A stretch of DNA of 64,000 bases from Blastomussa wellsi (taxonomy: Eukaryota > Cnidaria > Anthozoa > Scleractinia > Plerogyridae), in the NCBI GenBank assembly GCA_947652115.1, contig OX393570.1:11068337-11132336 (forward strand), in the 5' to 3' direction. Position 1 is the stretch's first letter, and every line of letters begins with the position of its first letter. Of the stretch, positions 55,798-64,000 are shown one piece after another. The position numbers were made by a program, and so were the translations under genes. The notes under the pieces are model-generated. The model was given only the letters and a program-made list of their open reading frames with translations, had not been told where the DNA came from and made no database searches.

Positions 55798-55924
55798 AAT
55801 TATATCAAAACAAAATATATTTAATTGAGGAAATAATTTTTGTGAGAAATTGCTGACCATTTCTGAGGAATTATTAAGCAATTGCTGACGACTACTCAGG
55901 AATTTTGGTGATTTTGGTGATGAA

Positions 55925-56453
55925 TTATTCATCTTCAAGCAAATAACCCTCAGAATCATGTGAAGGATGTCTGACAGGTTTCTTGCTGGATTCCTCGCGT
56001 GCATTGAAATCAATGTGCTTTGTGGTGCTCAGCGCCGCGTTTACCACGGCAAGAAACCGACCACACTTCAGAGAGAGGTTGCCGGCCAGGTTTGAGAGCT
56101 CTTTGCAAATGATGTAGTCATTTCTGAGTTCCTGCTGGTAAGTTTTGACATCATCAATCAACACAGCCATGCCAACCACTTTGGTTACAAGAAAAATGAA
56201 GCTGTCGATCAAGCCTTCAGTTGTCTTTGAGCCCATAAAGTCTTGTACCGCTTGTAGTATTTCTCGACCCCTTTGTCGGTCAGGCGCTTCACCTAATCAT
56301 GCGTCATCTGAACTCCTATGGCCTCTTTGGCTTTGCTAGTCGACACATGCACCACCAGCTGCTTATGGAGAGCAGGAATATCAGTCTGCGTCAAAGCCAC
56401 AGCATTGTCAGGCGTGATCGTTCGGATTCAAGAAAGGCCAAAACTTCTGTCAT
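55925..56453 (-). pseudogene. Polinton protein of unknown function, broken
   Basis: Read over two frames. An upstream part (LTQTDIPALHKQLVVHVS, SKAKEAIGVQMTHD, then an in-frame TAG) leads after a slip near 56245 into GSKTTEGLIDSFIFLV, VGMAVLIDDVKTYQQELRND and KELSNLAGNLSLKCGR. A hydrophobic helix is likely around the middle. A possible ATG is at 56453. No domain recognised. It lies between the packaging ATPase and the 55.4-kb small protein on the same strand. Confidence 0.5.
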
Positions 56454-56528
56454 AACGTAGTCTTCAAGTTTGCGCTAATTGCGGGGTCTGCGATTTTCTT
56501 CATATACATGTATTGTTGTCTTACACTT

Positions 56529-57052
56529 TTAATTGAGTTTTAATTTTATTATGTAAGGGTGCCGAAGTGAGAACACAAGGTAGAAATATATTCTTTAAAC
56601 TCATCTTGGGTAAGTTCGCCGGCGTAATCTTTCAAAGTATTCCATGAGGGAGTGTAAAAAATGACAACTGCAGCAACGTTTTCAAAAAAGAAGTTGTGAT
56701 GCTGGTCATCTTTCGGGTTAACACCCACATGCTAAATCCTGTGTGAGAAGCGCTGAAGGCAAGTTTGACCAGCTCGCCCATCTTTCGAGGCTGCACAGTC
56801 GTCGAGGATTATGAGCGTATTGTTGCCCTCCAAAAACAAGCGCATGATTATCAACCATCATTCAACCTCATGCTGTTCGCAAATGATAACAAAGAAACGT
56901 GGGTCTGCGTAAGCAAAGCGATAAAAAGTGTAAGTGAAGGCGAATGTTAGACAGATTAACACGATGTAGAGGTGATCCACCACGAACTGTGACTTGCCTT
57001 AATTTGTTGGCCCCACGACGAGAGCATTGAATGGGATGTTGCTGGGTTCCAT
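56529..57052 (-). pseudogene. Polinton packaging ATPase (A32/FtsK-HerA type), broken
   Basis: The ATG at 57052 begins MEPSNIPFNALVVGPTN, then a stop codon (TAA, 56999-57001) inside the P-loop, then GKSQFVVD. Further on come a beta strand with VIICEQH, a Walker B-like region NNTLIILDDCAASKD (about 56795-56840), and, after several slips, FFENVAAVVIFYTP and YAGELTQDEF. ATPases of this family pump DNA into capsids. It starts seven bases after the end of the capsid-like gene. Stops and frameshifts show that it is dead. Confidence 0.75.
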
Positions 57053-57059
57053 TGCTATA

Positions 57060-57603
57060 TCAATATTGCACAGATTCTAATTGCTGTCCCAATTTGTTCA
57101 TCTGCGAGTCGTTGATGACAAAGACGTGAATGTTTACATTGCCCGAGCCACTGGCGTTTCGCTCAAGTTCTACCTGTACATCATCTGTGCTGTTCACTAG
57201 GTGGGTGCCACTGTCGTGCAACGTGATGTCCTCCATGGAGCACATGTTGATCAAAAGACCAAACTTTTCCTCAGTGTAGAAATTCAACACATTCATGTGC
57301 TGCGTTTTGTCCTTCTTCTTGACAAAGAAACGTGTGGCCTAATCCCAGAGGTCTGTGGGTTCGAGGCCGTTATTGTACAACATGTTTGGCGAGCCATTCA
57401 CTGTGACTCGAACTTTTGTCAGGTCTGGGTTGAAGTACTTCTCCGAATCTTGTCGACGCTCATGGTTTTTTGTCATCCGAGCCAGATCGGATCTTGCTGA
57501 GGTCTTCGCACTGAATACCGTTGAGCAGCATGTCATCACGCTCATCTTGCGAGAGGAATAGGTCTTCCCAGATCTTGTAGATGTCGTACCCCAATGTGTC
57601 CTA
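57060..57603 (-). pseudogene. Polinton capsid-like protein, C-terminal part
   Basis: Segments in order: LGYDIYKIWEDLFLSQDE (57540-57600), a frame slip near 57480, KYFNPDLTKVRVTVNGSPN, a TAG at 57339-57341, then RFFVKKKDKT, FYTEEKFGLLINMCSMED, NVNIHVFVIN and LESVQY with TGA at 57060. The beta-rich pattern, and the position just upstream of the packaging ATPase, fit a jelly-roll major capsid protein of a Polinton, but I saw no decisive motif. The N-terminal part is missing beyond 57603, where a MITE begins. Confidence 0.5.
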
Positions 57604-57621
57604 CAGTATGGTGCCAGCGTA

Positions 57622-58067
57622 CACTATAAGATGAAAACCCATGAAAATCCAGTGAATTATTTCATGGTAAATTCACCGGTTTTTCATAGGTTTTTCACAG
57701 GATTTTCATGGCCACAATTGATGGGTTTTCCATTGAAAAAACCCCTGAATATTTGCACTTTCATGGTCCATGACAACAGTCCAGTCTACAGGATACCAAT
57801 GAAAATACCATGAAATCCTGCAATAGTGACCATGATTTTTATGGCTTTTTAATGACGTTGAAGAAGTCATGAATTAAAAACCACATCTTTCATGGTGTTG
57901 CAGTTCATGGGGTGGCTGATTTCATGACTCATGAAAAGTCCATGGTTTCCCCCTGAAAGTGAAAATATTAATAGATCATGAAAAATTTGTTTTTCCTTTT
58001 CATGGTATTTTAATCACCCATGAATTTTTGTGCCCAATTATTTTCACGGGGCTGATAAAAAATAGTG
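57622..58067. mobile_element. CACTA-like MITE with TTTTCATGG subterminal repeats
   Basis: It starts CACTATAAGATG and ends in the inverted form (GATAAAAAATAGTG). The 446 bp in between hold more than a dozen copies of TTTTCATG/CATGAAAA in both orientations. CACTA/EnSpm elements are known for CACTA ends and dense subterminal repeats. It truncates the Polinton block. No target duplication was resolved. Confidence 0.6.
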
Positions 58068-58369
58068 CACCATGAAAATTGCATAAAAAGTCCAAGATTA
58101 TTCTTTTAAATGAAGAACATTTCTAGTGGTTTCATAAAAATAAGAATCACAATTGAGCTCCAAGTAATGAGGAAACTTACCAAATTGGTGGGTGCATTTG
58201 CTGATTTGTATGTAGGCACACAGGAATCAAGATGTGTGATGTCTTCAGTTCATATTCAGTTTATTGAACCCATTCAGTGAAGTAAGACAACATTTTCTCT
58301 ATTTTGTTGACCCTATATCTTTTGAAAATGCAATAAAGAAGACTAAAGAAGAAGATATTTTAATACAGG
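58068..58369. other. Non-coding, no gene seen
   Basis: Some weak extensions of the CATGAAAA motif, otherwise nothing recognised. Confidence 0.5.
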
Positions 58370-58440
58370 GACACTGGGAGGCGAACCTGGGACACACGAT
58401 TCAAGAAACATACACCTAACCACTACACTATCGGAGCGCC
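58370..58440 (-). tRNA. tRNA-like sequence (pseudogene or SINE head)
   Basis: On the - strand, TAGTGTAGTGGTTAG resembles box A and GGTTCGCCTCC resembles box B, spaced as in a tRNA, within 71 nt whose ends GGCGCT/AGTGTC can pair. The anticodon and T stems pair poorly, so this is more likely a tRNA-derived SINE or tRNA pseudogene than a working tRNA. Confidence 0.4.
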
Positions 58441-58983
58441 ACCTGCAAGGACGCCAACTTTGCAACTTTAAATACTACAGGTCTGAGTTTATGTAATGCC
58501 TTTTCAGTGTCAGTCAAACCGCAATAGGGGCGGTATGCAGCTCTTTACAAGGCCCACAGTATTGGCTGAAAATCAAAGGGACTGTGTGAGCCAAGTCATG
58601 AATGTGATATGATTGTGGAGGGTGGCCCAATTGTTGAATGTTTTGAAATGTTTGCCGAGTTGCGAGAATTAAAGTGTTCAGCTGAGAAAGATACTTGTTA
58701 AAGTTGCGGACATGATTATACAGGTAATAGGTGAAACATAGCTGGACTTTAACTTGATTACTGAGAAATAACTTAGAAATATTGAAAACTGACTGTCCAG
58801 GAGGCTTTTAAGACACTAGCTGTGGATCTGAGAAATGAAGAGTGTTCGAATTCATTACAGCTACAGTCAAGAACTTGTTACCTTAGTGCCCACACCTTAG
58901 TTGTTAGTCGACTTTGACAATCAGAGTTCTGTGTTCTACCTGGCTACAATGAAATTGCCCAAAGACATACTAAAAACTGCAAG

Positions 58984-60251
58984 ATGGCTCACATCAATGC
59001 CAATGGCCTTGCTGGATTTAAGTTTGCTGAGGTTCAATGTGGTTATCTTCAGCTTTATTTGATCTGCTTATAATAACTGAAGCAAAGCTTGATAAGACTT
59101 TTCCTAACAGCCAGTTTGCAATACAAGGTTTTCATCTACTTCGTCAAGACAGAAACATGCATGGTGGTGGTGTTATAATGTATATTCGAAATGGCATAAT
59201 TTTTCAACGAATGAAACACCTTGAAACCACCTGCGCTGGCATTGAAAGTATAGCAGTGAAATTTATGAAAATTTAAACTTAGCAGAGCCTGGTCAACACT
59301 AATTGGTATTTACAGACCACCGTCACTTTTAAAAATTCAAGTCTCTAACTTGTTGGAGGCTTCTAGTTGTAATGGTCAAAGTGTTTCAACTGCGACTTAC
59401 TGCAACCGGAGAAGCCTCCAAAAGGCGGACCTGATCTTCTTGATATACTAGATATTTTTTATTTTAAATGTCTCATCAATTCCGCTACCCGAGTGACCTC
59501 ATCTACCGAAACTCTTTTAGATTTAATTCTCACCAATGTCAGGCAAAGAGTGCTTACAACTGGTGTTGTAAATCCACACATTAGTGATCATTCTCTAACC
59601 TATGCCATATTGAGGACATCGCTGCATGCACCACGTTCTCAGAAAATTACTTTCCGTAGTCTCAAAAATTATGACACTGAAGCCTTTCTAAATGATTTGG
59701 ATATGGTACCCTTCAGAACAGTTATGAACGTTTTTGGTGACATTGATGACAAACTTTATGCTTTCGAATCACTCTTTCATACTATTATTAACATGCACTA
59801 CTAAAGCAGGCCCATGTCCGTGGTGGCCAGGTACCATACTTAACAGATGAATGGGGTAAAGTAATACGCCACTGAAATCACCTATGGAAGATCTTTGTTA
59901 AAAAGGCATTTTTGGACTACTTTTCGCCTGTTCTTGCATTCACGCAAATCACAGCAGACCAATAATGTTTTATCAAACAAGAATGATCGTGTGATCACTG
60001 ACAAACAGTCCATTGCCAACATTTTCAACAAGCACTTTGTGAACATTACTAGCAACATCACAGAACCTGAAAGTAATTATGGTGCTAATTTTGAAGATCA
60101 TCCAAGCATTTCTGCATTAGCTTTTATTTTACCACACTTTCAGTACTGTAGCACTATCTGGCATTTCTGTGGTGCTAGGAATTCGGAAAAATCAGAACTT
60201 CTCAATAAACATGCTTTACGAATAATTCTTGGTGATAATGTCAGTACATAT
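58984..60251 (+). pseudogene. CR1-like LINE: endonuclease and RT end, internally deleted
   Basis: An apurinic-type endonuclease of a non-LTR retrotransposon: MAHINANGLAGFKFAEVQ, ITEAKLD (metal-binding Glu), GGGVIMYIRNG, IGIYRPP, and ETLLDLILTN...HISDHSL (the DH pair). RT start follows (NKHFVNITSNI), then abruptly the C-terminal FILPHFQYCSTIWHFCGARN, so the RT palm with its catalytic box is deleted. There are many frame slips. The last codons continue at 62554 after a DNA transposon. Confidence 0.85.
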
Positions 60252-60349
60252 ACGACTTTCATAATGGCGGAAGTAGCGCGGGGCCTGGGAATACTAGCAT
60301 GAAAGCGAGGTCAGAAAGGCCTCGAAGTACAGCGTTTGTTTATTGCAGT

Positions 60350-60561
60350 ATGGCGTCCTCTTCAAGTGGCTTACAAAGTAACTCTTCAAATGCGATATTG
60401 ATCGCGGAAGATGACATTCCAGGTGCTTCTCTCCTTGGTCGAAAGCCTGAAGAGCAAAAAACTGCAGAATTTTGATTGAAGTTGAAGTTGAGCTTGTGAA
60501 ACGAGTGCACGAGTACATCAGAACGGGTAAAGCCAGAAATGTTGTCGAAGCCTTTTTTTAG
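60350..60561 (+). pseudogene. SAP-like N-terminal fragment
   Basis: The ATG at 60350 gives a Ser-rich start and EDDIPGASLLGRKPEEQKT, then a stop at 60473-60475. In another frame follow ELVKRVHEYIRTGKARN, the second helix of a SAP-type DNA-binding motif. The part that joins them is missing. I recall similar N-termini in large cnidarian transposon-like proteins; function here lost. Confidence 0.55.
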
Positions 60562-60569
60562 TGCCCTAT

Positions 60570-61929
60570 TGCGCACAAGTACAGTGACAAATGGTAGCAA
60601 CTGGAGCAAGATGGTGTGATTTCATAGTTTATACTAGTAAGGGCCTTTATGTCCAAAGAACACAATCTGACCTCAATGTTTTTAAGTCACCTTAAACAAA
60701 AGTTTTTGTCTTACTATTTCACACATTAATTTTTATCAAATTTGCATCTGCAAAAATGCATGATTGAATTGTCAGGTAGAGAGTACTAACAGCTGTATGG
60801 TGTTACTAAATGTAACTGCAACAACAAGTGCAACTTGATGTCAGATTCTTATGGATGCAATCTACAAACTCTCAGTAACCATTATGCCTTTGTTATTAAA
60901 TTATCATAAGAAATGTGTCTTTGCAGAAAATATTCTTGTCTCTCATCTGAACTTCATGTGGTAAAATCCTGATGTCTCGAACAGTAGAATCTTGATGATT
61001 GGAACTTCGATAATTCAAACTGCAAGTTGTCTCCTTTCTTAGTTAAACACTTCATTTTTACCTTTCCTCGAAACAATTTTCAATTCCCTCCTGAGGTTCC
61101 AAAAATCAGGATTATACTGTAATTTTATACTGGTGCATTTTTGTAAATCTACTACCAGGCAAAAGAGTATACAGAATCAGTTGCGGTATTGAAGTACTGT
61201 TTTTTTTTCTCGACTTTCTTGCAAACAGGACACAGGTCATTATGCAACAAGCATATGGTAACCTAGCAACAGTAGCAATAGTGTAAATCAGAACAAAACC
61301 TTATTAAACCTTGCATCCTTCTGAAGCGTCTATCGACAGTAACATATATTGATTTCCATAGTAAGAAATGCTCAATAAATTAGGAAAATACAATAGTAAT
61401 GATGTTATATATCAGTGTCACCATCACACTGATATTACTTTGGGCTGAGCATTACACAAGAATGCACACACTGTCCACATTTGGTTGACAACACCAATTT
61501 GGTGAAGGGGTATTACTCAGACCCAGATATGAAAGATGTGCTTGTTCAATTTGAATTCTCAGACTTGCAATTTCCTGGGTCTTAACAACGTCCTCTGCTG
61601 GCACTTGATTTGACCCCCCAAGAAAAGGTGGCAGGTTCAGAGAAACCCCCAAAGGAAGCAAATATTTTTATTATGACCCGAGTTGATCCATATTTTTTCT
61701 TGAATGCATCAGTCACTGAAAGGTCTTTAACCTCCCTCGAAGGCCATATGTTAAAATGCACAAAATTAATCCATGTTAGCTATCCTGCGTACAGTTGGTG
61801 TTTACACATTACACAGATGAGCCGGATGACCTTCATGAAACCCTTATCTCAAGGTAAACCAAGGTAATTATACACTGCCTCAAAAGCATCCAAGCTATTA
61901 AATCCAGTGTAGAAAGGTGCTCTATTACA
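60570..61929. other. Interior of the THAP/SAP element, non-coding
   Basis: AT-rich, with no domain recognised on either strand. Confidence 0.5.
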
Positions 61930-61939
61930 TTTTTAGATT

Positions 61940-62401
61940 TTAAGTTTTCAAGTGTAAACGTTTCTCTATGAGTTTTGCGATTTGACGCTGAGCATTTCGT
62001 AATTTTTGCAATTGCGACTTCAAGTCAGCGATTTCCTGTTCCAAATCTGTGATCCTTTTGTTTTGGCCGGCGATGGCTTCCGCCAAGTCATGATTACAAG
62101 ATTTAATTTCTGACTCACTCGAGTTCAAAGCCTCCATTTCAACATTGGGGCAAGTTGAGCCAATACTTCCATATGGTTTTCCATTTCAAACCTGGAGACA
62201 CTCAGGAGAAGCATTCGATCTGTCTGGAACAAAACTTTGAGTCGCCTATTTAAAGTCTTTTCTTTCGTCTCGCTTGATGACACGAATCAATTTCTCTTTT
62301 AACATGTTTTTGCTGGGAAATTGAAAATATGAAACTTTTGACCCGTCTTCTTCTCAGTAATCTTTCTTGGTGCATCCTGGAACGCAGAAATACGTGGGCA
62401 T
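61940..62401 (-). pseudogene. THAP-domain protein remnant
   Basis: The ATG at 62401 reads MPTYFCVPGCTKKDY and then a TGA. The C-x4-C spacing after a Met-Pro start is the beginning of a THAP zinc finger (C2CH). Further in-frame pieces EEDGSKVSYFQFPSKN and KLIRVIKRDERKDFK continue the fold. The frame 61940-62137 gives a Leu/Gln-rich coiled coil (ITDLEQEIADLKSQLQKLRN), common in THAP transposase relatives. Stops break the gene, and the catalytic part is missing. Confidence 0.7.
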
Positions 62402-62553
62402 CTCTAAAGCACTCTATATTAAACGGGCATAAGCAAAACTTGACCTAAAACCCTCATATACGCTTTGTTTACGTTTTCGAGTGGCCTTTCTGGCCTCGTT
62501 AGCATGCAAAATCGTTTCCAGGACCGCGCGCCATCCGCCATTATGAAAGTCGT

Positions 62554-62805
62554 GTATATGAGGTTCTCTTGGAAATTCCGGACCTTGTAAGCCTGAGTAA
62601 GAGAAGACTTCTCGATATGTTTATTTTAGTTCACAAATCCTTTCAAACAGCAACACCTGCCTATATATCAGCGTTATTTACACTGAAAACCAACATTAAT
62701 GGTCTTACAGGTATAAACAAGTTACAATTACAATGTGTCACCAGATCTTTCGGGAAAAATTCATCCAAATTTCTTGCGCCTAAAATATGGGATATTAAAC
62801 CATGA
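62554..62805 (+). pseudogene. CR1-like LINE, C-terminal end (continues 60251)
   Basis: YEVLLEIPDLVSLSKRR, then FILVHKSFQTATPAYI and KFLAPKIWDIKP with a stop. This is the RT C-terminal tail seen in CR1-like LINEs. It is in the right order and strand to continue the LINE interrupted at 60251. Confidence 0.75.
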
Positions 62806-62836
62806 TCTTAGAACTACTACTAACACAACCTATTTT

Positions 62837-62962
62837 AGAAACTGTGGTGCTGCGTCGGTGGGAAGTATAACAATATAATTTGGTTTTATCAACTGGGTTG
62901 ATAATGTCAATTGGCCACCGTAAAGAGATTCAAGAGCTGACGTTTCGAGCGTTAGCCCTTCG
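62837..62962 (-). repeat. 126-bp Penelope terminal repeat, copy 2 (inverted)
   Basis: Inverted, nearly identical copy of 3840-3965. On the - strand it follows the GIY-YIG region and includes the hammerhead-like motif. Confidence 0.85.
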
Positions 62963-62969
62963 TTGGAGC
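62941..62969 (-). ncRNA. Hammerhead-like motif of Penelope element
   Basis: On the - strand CCAACGA-AGGGCTAACGCT-CGAAAC-GTC-AGC. The GAAA and GTC boxes are kept, but the C-U-G-A box is degenerate (CCAA), so it is probably inactive. Confidence 0.45.
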
Positions 62970-62994
62970 AAATCAAGGAATTGTGCGCCGTGTG

Positions 62995-63311
62995 TTTATA
63001 TACAGAAAGATGGAACTTCGCTATTGGCTGGTGCCTGGTAACGTGAAAACTAAATTTTTTGAAAAATAAATTTTTGTTCTAGAGTTTTACGGCTTTCCGT
63101 GTTTCCTTGGTGAAGGGAAAGGCTGCAGACTGCCATATGTTGCTTAGAATGATTTGGGAGATTGAAGTGTCTTGCGACCAGTTGCGATGCATTTTTGTCG
63201 TCTTTCTCTACGTCACGAAGGTGTTCTTGGAATCGATCGCCAAGTCGTCTCCCTGTTTTGCCGATGTATAACTTTTTGCAAAGAGTGCAAGTTATACAGT
63301 AGATGGCATTG
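62995..63311 (-). repeat. GIY-YIG region, tandem copy (downstream)
   Basis: A second, nearly identical copy (period 325 bp) of the GIY-YIG coding segment at 63320-63636, directly downstream on the - strand. It holds the KLYIGKTGRR block and the following helices with a few substitutions and lacks the N-terminal residues. Confidence 0.9.
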
Positions 63312-63319
63312 GCATTGTT

Positions 63320-63641
63320 TTTATATACAGAAAGATGGAACTTCGCTATTGGCTGGTGCCTGGTAACGTGAAAACTAAATTTTTTGAAAAATAAATTTTT
63401 GTTCTAGAGTTTTACGGCTTTCCGTGTTTCCTTGGTGAAGGGAAAGGCTGCAGACTGCCATATGTTGCTTAGAATGATTTGGGAGATTGAAGTGTCTTGC
63501 GACCAGTTGCGATGCATTTTTGTCGTCTTTCTCTACGTCACGAAGTTGTTCTCGGAATCGGTCGCCAAGTCGTCTCCCTGTTTCGCCGATGTATAACTTT
63601 TTGCAAAGAGTGCAAGTTATACAGTAGATGGCATTGGCCAT
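63320..63641 (-). pseudogene. Penelope-like GIY-YIG endonuclease fragment
   Basis: The frame 63375-63641 begins YCITCTLCKKLYIGETGRR, a GIY-YIG core with its Cys pair, followed by DRFREQLRDVEKDD, HFNLPNHS and TLEQKFIF. The upstream RT is absent (the sequence changes at about 63640), so this is a 5'-truncated PLE in the opposite orientation to the one at 1935-2405. It is followed by a tandem partial copy of itself and by a hammerhead-like motif, as PLEs often show partial tandem terminal repeats. Confidence 0.85.
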
Positions 63642-64000
63642 CTACCTGTGACTTCGGACTTTGAACACTACACATGTATAAAAACTGTTATGTTAGATAA
63701 GAGCAAAACAGAATTTGAACTTGGGAATTAATTCATTTATTCTTGGATCCTTGCGAAAGTTGCAATTTATTCCTCTCTCGTTACGCAGAAAAACAAATGA
63801 AACAGGAGACATTGTAAATCAAGAAACATTGTATTGTGATTTAGATCGAATTCCTTTCACGAAAACGAATGAAAATGTGAAACATCACCATTCACACAAA
63901 ATGTTTAAGAACAATGAACGTTGGTTTCATAGAGAGTGTATGATGCATAATCTCGCTGACAACCATGGACACTGTTTCCTGTGTGCAACATATTTCGATC
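63642..64000. other. Non-coding, no gene seen
   Basis: No domain or repeat recognised up to the window end. Confidence 0.5.

Larger units (their letters stand above)
60252..62553. mobile_element. TIR DNA transposon with SAP-like and THAP gene remnants
   Basis: Imperfect terminal inverted repeats of about 80 bp (60252-60330 and 62475-62553; both start ACGACTTTCATAATGGCGG) interrupt the LINE. Next to the left end is a + strand SAP-like reading frame, next to the right end a - strand THAP-type frame, convergent. Most of the interior (60570-61930) has no recognised coding sequence. Class uncertain: THAP suggests Kolobok or P groups. Confidence 0.65.

Noticed and set aside
58370..58440. Functional tRNA gene
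   Set aside because: Boxes A and B are good but the anticodon and T stems do not pair, so I list it only as tRNA-like.

Overview
The window is eukaryotic, transposon-rich DNA from an animal. Introns with GT/AG borders, an Ig-type receptor exon, receptor tyrosine kinase exons, and the mix of elements (BEL/Pao, Gypsy, Penelope, Polinton/Maverick, PIF/Harbinger, CR1-like and L1-like LINEs, many MITEs) point to a cnidarian, most likely an anthozoan such as a stony coral. That assignment is inference from content and family knowledge; no search was run. No bacterial-style operons, rRNA genes or CRISPR arrays were seen.

Layout. 1-5.6 kb: broken Penelope-like (PLE) and Gypsy pieces on the + strand, with a hammerhead-like motif. 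5.6-8.0 kb: mostly non-coding, with one Ig-domain exon of a host gene on the - strand (7050-7497). 8.1-25.5 kb: a nest. A palindromic fold-back element (8056-25529) was entered by a Gypsy element (8112-24196, target duplication CCGGC). That Gypsy was entered by a complete BEL element (14152-20265, target duplication TCCCG). Part of the composite was then tandemly duplicated, giving units 8254-13612 and 13613-18900. Unit 1 holds an uninterrupted 1476-codon BEL pol frame; in unit 2 pol has decayed. 25.5-42 kb: little coding DNA, several MITEs, and the 3' end of a receptor tyrosine kinase gene on the - strand (three exons, 31304-32919) that looks dead.

42-57.6 kb: a decayed Polinton/Maverick. 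A protein-primed family B DNA polymerase gene lies on the + strand (42.2-53.3 kb). An integrase remnant, four small unassigned proteins, a RING protein, a packaging ATPase and a capsid-like protein lie on the - strand (53.5-57.6 kb). The polymerase gene is interrupted by a CR1-like LINE tail, an L1-like LINE and a third Gypsy (45951-53161). That Gypsy is itself split by a nearly intact PIF/Harbinger transposon (46463-50956) with a spliced Myb-like gene and a spliced DDE transposase gene. 57.6-64 kb: a CACTA-like MITE, a tRNA-like sequence, a CR1-like LINE split by a TIR element with SAP-like and THAP-type gene remnants, and an inverted PLE 3' end with a tandemly duplicated GIY-YIG region.

Almost all coding capacity is transposon-derived. 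The only host-gene evidence is the Ig exon and the kinase exons. They are on the same strand but in the wrong order to belong to one receptor gene (the Ig exon lies downstream of the kinase end), so they are two separate loci.
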